Part shown: piece by piece, positions 59,246-64,000 of the stretch
Position numbering within the stretch: the stretch's first letter is position 1
Layout: the number at the start of each line of letters is the position of its first letter
Assembly: GCA_036960485.1 (NCBI GenBank)
Contig: JBALXS010000011.1
Span: 1 to 64,000 of the forward strand
Length of the DNA: 64,000 nt
Direction of reading: 5' to 3'
Source: Rs1 sp036960485
GTDB lineage: Bacteria > Pseudomonadota > Gammaproteobacteria > Pseudomonadales > Balneatricaceae
Program-made: the position numbers and the translations under genes
Notes under the pieces: model-generated
Databases searched by the model: none
What the model was told of the DNA's origin: nothing
Seen by the model: the letters and a program-made list of their open reading frames with translations, nothing else

Positions 59246-60103
59246 CTATTGAGGAACCGCATAGCGTTTTTCTACATAGGAGACGCCAAACGATAAAATC
59301 AGCGTCACTACTAAGTAAACAGCTGCAATAGTGAACCAAACTTCAAAGCTCATATAAGTCTCTGATATTATATTACGCCCTATGGTCGTTAACTCAGCTA
59401 CCGCGATAACGCTGACGATGGCAGAACTTTTCACCATGTTAACCACCTCGCCTGTCATCGGCGGTAACATAAAACGCACAGACTGGGGCAGGATGATAAA
59501 TAGATAAGCTTGGCTAGTTTCCATACCAATAGATCTAGCGCCTTCCCACTGGCCTTTGGGTACGGCATTAATTCCTGCCCGAAAAATCTCTGAAATAAGC
59601 GCTGCGTGATACACCGTTAAACACAAAATACTGGCCCAATAACGATCGAAGCCAAAAATAGGCCCCAGAACGTAATAAAAGAGATACAGCAATACTAGTA
59701 AAGGCGTGTTACGCACTATTTCTAAAAACGCCACTGCAACAGCACTACCAACAACCAGACCAGATAAGCGTAATACCACAACTAAAAAACCCAGAATAAG
59801 AGCAGCACCAAAGGCAAGAGCTGATATCTCGATGGTTTTAAAGAGTCCGATAATAATCTCTCCCCACTGGAAGCCATCATCGGTAAATTGGTAAATATAT
59901 TGTGGAATCCGATACCACTGCCAGTTATACCCCATTGCTTGTGCGCCAATAAAAGCAGTGTGTACAATAACCCACATTACCGCCAGGTAAATCAGACAGG
60001 CAACAACTACTGAATCCATCAAACGATTAAAAAAAGACGGTTGAGGCATTTGGTAAGGCTGCACTGCTAAATCAATTACTTGAGCGTTTTTCGCAGTAGA
60101 CAT
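59246..60103 (-). CDS. polar amino-acid ABC transporter permease
   Basis: The 285-residue permease has helices LILGFLVVVLRLSGLVVGSA and AFLEIVRNTPLLVLLYLFYY, and the EAA loop WEGARSIGMETSQAYLFIIL before MLPPMTGEVVNMVKSSAIVS, the GlnP/HisM signature. The ATG at 60103 follows the ATPase TAG by one TTG codon, giving a tight coupling. It is the second gene of the operon. A heterodimer with the permease at 57310 is likely. Confidence 0.92.
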   Translation of the reverse strand: MSTAKNAQVIDLAVQPYQMPQPSFFNRLMDSVVVACLIYLAVMWVIVHTAFIGAQAMGYNWQWYRIPQYIYQFTDDGFQWGEIIIGLFKTIEISALAFGAALILGFLVVVLRLSGLVVGSAVAVAFLEIVRNTPLLVLLYLFYYVLGPIFGFDRYWASILCLTVYHAALISEIFRAGINAVPKGQWEGARSIGMETSQAYLFIILPQSVRFMLPPMTGEVVNMVKSSAIVSVIAVAELTTIGRNIISETYMSFEVWFTIAAVYLVVTLILSFGVSYVEKRYAVPQ

Positions 60104-60106
60104 CAA

Positions 60107-60847
60107 CTAGTGCTCCAAAATCTGATCTAAGAACGTTTTACATCTTTCACTAGAAGGGTTAGTGAAGAATTTTTCAGGTTTAGAGTGCTCGATTATTTCC
60201 CCTGCTTCCATAAAAATCATCGTATCAGCCACTTTGCGTGCAAAACCCATTTCATGGGTAACACACACCATGGTCATACCGGTATCAGCAAGCTCAACCA
60301 TCACATCTAACACTTCATTGATCATTTCAGGATCAAGTGCTGAGGTGGGCTCATCAAATAAAATAACGCGACTTTGCATACACAGCGATCGCGCAATGGC
60401 GACACGTTGTTGCTGCCCGCCCGATAGTTGCGCAGGATATTTATTAGCTTGATCAGGTATATGCACACGCTCTAAATATTTTTGCGCAATTGACAGCGCT
60501 TCAGATTTGGATTTTTTTTGTACGCGTATTGGCCCAATCGTTAAATTTTCTAATACTGTTAAATGCGGAAAAAGATTAAACTGTTGAAACACCATTCCAA
60601 CTTCTTGCCTGAGTTTGCTTAACTGTTTGCATCCCTCAAAAAGCTCTACGCCATCGACGACTAGTTTTCCGGAATTGTGCGATTCAAGACCATTAAAACA
60701 GCGTATCAAAGTAGATTTACCAGATCCAGACGGCCCACAAATGACCACACGCTCTCCTGTTTTTACAGCGATATCTACATCTTTTAAGGCGTGAAAATCA
60801 CCATAATATTTATTGAGACCAGAGCTCTCAATGATTAGATTTTTCAT
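60107..60847 (-). CDS. polar amino-acid ABC transporter ATPase (GlnQ-like)
   Basis: The 246-residue ATPase has Walker A GPSGSGKST (near 38-46), Q-loop VFQQFNLFPHLTVLENLTIG, signature LSGGQQQRVAIARSL, Walker B RVILFDEPTSALDPEM and H-loop CVTHEMGFA. These are the marks of the HisP/GlnQ class. It powers import of a polar amino acid together with the genes that follow. As first gene of the operon it has promoter sequence in the 560-base gap upstream. No regulator site is recognised. Confidence 0.95.
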   Translation of the reverse strand: MKNLIIESSGLNKYYGDFHALKDVDIAVKTGERVVICGPSGSGKSTLIRCFNGLESHNSGKLVVDGVELFEGCKQLSKLRQEVGMVFQQFNLFPHLTVLENLTIGPIRVQKKSKSEALSIAQKYLERVHIPDQANKYPAQLSGGQQQRVAIARSLCMQSRVILFDEPTSALDPEMINEVLDVMVELADTGMTMVCVTHEMGFARKVADTMIFMEAGEIIEHSKPEKFFTNPSSERCKTFLDQILEH

Positions 60848-61288
60848 ATATATGGACTCTACTTCTTTTTATTAAATATATTAAGCATCTTCACAAGCCA
60901 ATCTGCAAGGTAGTGATCAAATAGTCATGCTTTTATTTGAAAGTATAATCAATTCATTCATTAGTTTTTTCTAATTAATGGTTTACGAAATAAGTATATA
61001 CCATTAGTAGCCGCCTTGTTAGTGTAGCTAAGCTGCTACAAAGTCTATGCTGTTACCTTCATTAGAGTAGAGCTAAGTTTATTTAGCTTTACTAAACAAA
61101 TCAATATCCAAATAATTTTATAGCAACCCGTAAAAAACATAAATTTTCAACTAAGCACTAAGCAAGTAAACCCAACCACTATAAACAATATTCGGCTTGT
61201 TGCTTTTAAATAACACTTTTACCCACATTATTTTTAACTAGTTTTTACCCTCACACAAGGTCGTAGCGAGGGGTTTGAGATAGGCAGC
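60848..61288. other. AT-rich divergent promoter gap
   Basis: No gene is seen between the ATPase start and the unknown gene at 61411. The left part is AT-rich and should hold the transporter promoter. Confidence 0.55.
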
Positions 61289-61331
61289 ACTAGATATGGC
61301 CGTTTGGTTATTCCAAATAACCATATCTAGT
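61289..61331. promoter_or_regulatory. long inverted repeat with nested hairpin
   Basis: ACTAGATATGG (61289-61299) and CCATATCTAGT (61321-61331) form a perfect 11-bp outer repeat. Inside, TGGTTAT (61305-61311) and ATAACCA (61317-61323) form a second stem that overlaps the outer right arm, so only one stem can form at a time. It lies 80 bases before the unknown gene. An operator or a two-state RNA leader is possible. Confidence 0.55.
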
Positions 61332-61410
61332 AGTGATTAGATCGAACTCGTGGAACAGCCGCAGTTGACATCCGTTTTTGGATAAACACTAACTATATAG
61401 AGCTACCTTT

Positions 61411-62211
61411 ATGACATTTAATCATCCCGATATATTTCAAAATTTACGCAAGTTGCCGGCAGACCTTCAGCAAGCATTGCATATTTTAATTATCGACAGG
61501 CTTGGAAACTCCGAGGATGCTTATATGCGTACAGAAAACATTATCGGCTACGCAGAACCTAGCAAAACATATCAGGTAGGGTTAGCTGGCATGCTAGAAG
61601 CACCAGAACTTGACATCCCTGCTATGCCTGAGCCAATGGCACCACCAAGAACACCTTTAACCGGGCAATGGTATAGCGCCATCGATTTAACCATTAAAGA
61701 TGCCAACATACTCGGTGGAAATGGGCGTTACGTATTACAACAAGGCGACGAGCAATTAGAAATACCCATCGCTGATGCCACACCTGAGCATTTAGCCTAT
61801 TATAAATGTCACCTAGTTAAAGTAGGTGAGGCAGTGCGCTTTGAAAGCACCGGTAATCTACCTTTAACTATCACTTGTGTAGGTAAAGATTACGCACCAG
61901 GCTATTTATTAGACTCTAATATTGGTGGTGGCGCCTATTTAGAAATACACGATAGACCACACTTTCACATGCCATTAGATGCTGATTGCGGAGGATACTT
62001 AATACTGGGCCAAGAAAACGCACAAGGGGTTAAAGAAATTTCTGCGTTTAAAATACCCTTTGGTTACGCAATTCACATGAGCCCTTGGACGATTCACGCA
62101 GATTCTTACTTGGTTGGCAGGTACATGGTTATTTTTTCAGCCACGCCTGAGTTCTCGACAGTGATTATTCGCCAACAAAATGGCGATTTGGCAGGTGTTG
62201 ATTTCATTTAA
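61411..62211 (+). CDS. hypothetical protein with cupin-like C-terminal half
   Basis: I do not recognise a named family for this 266-residue protein. The N-terminus (1-75) is rich in charged residues and ends with a proline-rich stretch (PELDIPAMPEPMAPPRTPL). The C-terminal half alternates beta strands and includes GGGAYLEIHDRPHFHMPLDA, GGYLILGQENAQGVKEISAF and YAIHMSPWTIHADSYL, whose HxH...H pattern resembles a cupin metal site (His in PHFHM, IHADS). No signal peptide. It stands alone with a structured leader upstream. A metal-dependent enzyme or sugar-binding role is only a guess. Confidence 0.75.
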   Translation: MTFNHPDIFQNLRKLPADLQQALHILIIDRLGNSEDAYMRTENIIGYAEPSKTYQVGLAGMLEAPELDIPAMPEPMAPPRTPLTGQWYSAIDLTIKDANILGGNGRYVLQQGDEQLEIPIADATPEHLAYYKCHLVKVGEAVRFESTGNLPLTITCVGKDYAPGYLLDSNIGGGAYLEIHDRPHFHMPLDADCGGYLILGQENAQGVKEISAFKIPFGYAIHMSPWTIHADSYLVGRYMVIFSATPEFSTVIIRQQNGDLAGVDFI

Positions 62212-62728
62212 CTCAATATACGCCAGCATCAACACTAAACCCTACTTAGGCATTTCATAACCAGGCTCTAATTGCTAACGTCCTCAACAGCCATTGACAT
62301 GCGCTACCTTTTCTTGCGACGCCATATGAACCCCTCTTTCTTTAAACAGCTCTTCTTTAATCTCTTCTTTAATCAGCTCTTAAACATCTTCATATGCTAT
62401 TCCTTTCAATATGTTTTTAATTATCTTTAACAGCAAAATTTTGTGGCCCACTATAAAATCACCAATGTGTGTAGAACAAGCGGCAAAGCATTTTCCTCTA
62501 CACTGAGCCGTATCGCCAACTCGGCATAAAACTGATCTGTTGAAGAGCTTGCTATCATGATCCCATTACCAACCTCTAATGCGCTGTTTATGACTAATCT
62601 TTTAAAGTTAAGCTGTTAAATTCACGATTACTTAACTTTTTTTAAATATAAATTGACAGATATCAAGGCAAACCATAAACTTTCAATAATTTCTGAAAGT
62701 TCATTAATCACAAAAACTGGATATAACA
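62212..62728. other. 517-base gap, no clear gene
   Basis: Between the unknown gene and the GbsR gene there are TCTTCTTTAATC words repeated twice (62344-62375). On the minus strand they read as coding-like ELIKEEIKEELFKERGVH with no start and early stop, so a remnant or short peptide is possible. The right part is AT-rich and probably carries the GbsR promoter. Confidence 0.4.
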
Positions 62729-63292
62729 ATGCAAATGTCACAAAAGGTTGAATCTTTTGTCTATCATTTTGGTGAGATGGGCAGCAAGTGGGGATTTAAT
62801 CGTACGGTAGGCCAAATTTATGCTTTATTAGTGGTCAGTGATAAACCTCTACATGCAAATGACATTAGTGAGGCACTAAATATATCTCGCGGTAATGTCA
62901 GTATGAGCATTAAAGAACTGCAATCTTGGCAGTTGATCAATATTAACCATATACCAAAAGACAGAAAAGAGTATTACAGCCCCAAAGGCTCTATTTGGGA
63001 CATGGCGAATCGAGTGTTTGAAGAGCGCCGCAAGCGTGAAATAGATCCAACGCTGTCACTATTACGTGATTTGCAACTCGATTCACCCGCCGATGAATCA
63101 GAGGCTTTCGCACAAGATAAAATGCGCGAAATTCATGATTTACTCGAAACGATTACCCAGTGGTCAGCTGAATTACAACGCTTAGACCCTGCCAAATTAA
63201 ATACGTTAATGAAGCTAGGTGCGGGTGTCAGCAAAATACTGTCGATTAAAGATCAATTTAAAAAATCTAAAGTTGACCATAAAAACGAGTAA
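62729..63292 (+). CDS. GbsR/MarR-family transcriptional regulator
   Basis: The 187-residue protein matches the GbsR family. It begins SFVYHFGEMGSKWGFNRTVG, then IYALLVVSDKPLHANDISEA, and the wHTH recognition part is LNISRGNVSMSIKELQSWQL. The wing has NHIPKDRKEYYSPKG. A C-terminal helical tail (about 95-187) with DLLETITQWSAEL probably dimerises. GbsR repressors respond to choline in Bacillus, but proteobacterial relatives beside cytochrome bd genes are known without a clear ligand. The cydA gene begins 150 bases downstream, so it is the likely target. Start ATG or a second ATG two codons later are both possible. Confidence 0.88.
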   Translation: MQMSQKVESFVYHFGEMGSKWGFNRTVGQIYALLVVSDKPLHANDISEALNISRGNVSMSIKELQSWQLININHIPKDRKEYYSPKGSIWDMANRVFEERRKREIDPTLSLLRDLQLDSPADESEAFAQDKMREIHDLLETITQWSAELQRLDPAKLNTLMKLGAGVSKILSIKDQFKKSKVDHKNE

Positions 63293-63314
63293 TTTCTGCT
63301 CTTCTATATTTAAA

Positions 63315-63364
63315 GTTAATATTGAAACATCAGGGTTTGACGTTAATATAGAAGTCTCAGGTTT
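63315..63364. promoter_or_regulatory. direct repeat in the cydA leader, operator candidate
   Basis: GTTAATATTGAAACATCAGG (63315-63334) is repeated as GTTAATATAGAAGTCTCAGG (63342-63361), 16 of 20 bases the same, 27 bases apart. It sits between the GbsR stop and the cydA start. It is a good candidate for a regulator site. Confidence 0.5.
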
Positions 63365-63442
63365 TTTGAAAACACTCACTTTATTAAAATTCTCACACTG
63401 ATAATTTAGGCACTCCTAACTTAGCAATTGAAAGGTACCACC

Positions 63443-64000
63443 ATGATAGATGATTCATTAGTTGATTTATCACGCTGGCAATTTGCCATCACCGCCCTAT
63501 TCCACTTCCTGTTTGTGCCGCTGACTATCGGTATGACCTGGATATTAGTCATTATGGAGTCCGTGTATGTAATGACAGGTCGCCAAATATATAAAGACAT
63601 GACACGCTTTTGGGGCAAATTGTTTGGCATTAACTTTGCCATCGGTGTCACTACCGGCCTTACCATGGAGTTCGAGTTCGGCACTAACTGGGCTTATTAC
63701 TCGCATTATGTGGGCGATGTGTTCGGTGCCCCTTTAGCCATTGAAGGTTTGATGGCATTTTTCATGGAATCAACCTTAGTTGGCATGTTCTTTCTAAGCT
63801 GGGACAGGCTCACCAAACGCCAACATTTAGCGGTTACTTTCTTCATGGCGATAGGGACTAACCTATCAGCACTGTGGATTTTAATAGCCAATGCTTGGAT
63901 GCAAAACCCAGTAGGCGCCGAGTTTAACTTCCAAACCATGCGCATGGAAATGGTTAGCTTTACTGAAATTATCTTTAACCCTGTTGCCCAAGTAAAGTTC
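63443..64000 (+). CDS. cydA: cytochrome bd ubiquinol oxidase subunit I, partial
   Basis: The first 186 codons are present and the frame runs off the right edge. It starts MIDDSLVDLSRWQFAITALF, with SRWQFAxxxLFHFLFVPLTIG as the conserved helix 1 and His21 as the heme b595 ligand. KLFGINFAIGVTTGLTMEFE and GAPLAIEGLMAFFMEST (with the conserved Glu) follow, as in CydA/CioA. It is the quinol-binding subunit of a terminal oxidase that reduces O2 with high affinity. AAAGG lies 9 bases before the ATG at 63443. cydB should follow outside the window. The GbsR-type gene precedes it. Confidence 0.95.
   Translation, partial: MIDDSLVDLSRWQFAITALFHFLFVPLTIGMTWILVIMESVYVMTGRQIYKDMTRFWGKLFGINFAIGVTTGLTMEFEFGTNWAYYSHYVGDVFGAPLAIEGLMAFFMESTLVGMFFLSWDRLTKRQHLAVTFFMAIGTNLSALWILIANAWMQNPVGAEFNFQTMRMEMVSFTEIIFNPVAQVKF

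Noticed and set aside
62340..62400. Coding-like Glu/Lys-rich minus-strand peptide ELIKEEIKEELFKERGVH
   Set aside because: No start codon and an early stop; the low-complexity TCTTCTTTAATC repeats explain the pattern.

Overview
The window is a chromosomal segment of an AT-rich marine-type gammaproteobacterium (about 40% G+C by eye; no replicon or species marker is present). Alteromonadales or Oceanospirillales relatives fit best. The reasons are the E. coli-like riboflavin synthase, the gamma-type MocR, LysE and GNAT genes, choline-O-sulfate and myo-inositol catabolism, a GbsR regulator beside cydA, and a stressosome locus of the kind known from marine gammaproteobacteria. No tRNA, rRNA, CRISPR array or intact insertion sequence was seen. 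Assignments come from reading sequence motifs, not from database searches.

Layout. 1-6.2 kb: small enzymes with two LysR regulators divergent from a glutathione S-transferase and an SDR dehydrogenase, plus MmcQ/YjbR and OsmC proteins and a decayed HigB-type toxin. 6.3-12.7 kb: one minus-strand operon encoding RsbR (PAS-PAS-STAS), RsbS, RsbT, an RsbX-like PP2C phosphatase, a large hybrid histidine kinase and a REC-HD-GYP response regulator. It looks like a stressosome that feeds a phosphorelay and c-di-GMP turnover. 12.7-14.4 kb: a scrapyard with a decayed IS5-family transposase, short dispersed repeats and a GC-rich repeat-like patch. 14.4-19.1 kb: two orphan periplasmic solute-binding proteins, a LysR regulator and a PuuB-like amine oxidase. 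19.3-22.9 kb: a choline-O-sulfate module (LysR regulator, choline sulfatase, choline-binding protein). 23-24.5 kb: repeats, a possible MITE, and an ECF sigma/anti-sigma pair. 24.5-36.9 kb: mainly amino-acid related genes and exporters (LysE, two GNATs, a DSP-type phosphatase, DadA-like dehydrogenase, DMT exporter, a 2OG-oxygenase-like hydroxylase with LysR, PaiB, MocR, alanine dehydrogenase) and riboflavin synthase.

37-51.2 kb is a myo-inositol utilisation island. A LacI regulator and a sugar-type ABC transporter with a small extra membrane protein face one way, together with an IolE-like gene. The iolD, Gfo/Idh dehydrogenase, iolC, iolB, iolJ-like aldolase and iolG-like genes face the other. 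Two near-consensus LacI-type operators lie in the divergent gap. No methylmalonate-semialdehyde dehydrogenase (iolA) is in the window. A ProC-like reductase and a DppA-type peptidase follow.

53-64 kb: a RelE toxin remnant, a 7TM diguanylate cyclase, YjbQ, a LysR, a complete polar amino-acid ABC transporter, one unrecognised cupin-like protein preceded by a long inverted repeat, a GbsR/MarR regulator, and the start of cydA, which runs off the right edge.

The strongest systems-level observation is the stressosome-to-c-di-GMP operon, in which the hybrid kinase itself carries an RsbT-like degenerate N-terminus. Several undescribed intergenic repeats (18-bp tandem units, 7-bp phased repeats, long inverted repeats) also deserve a look.
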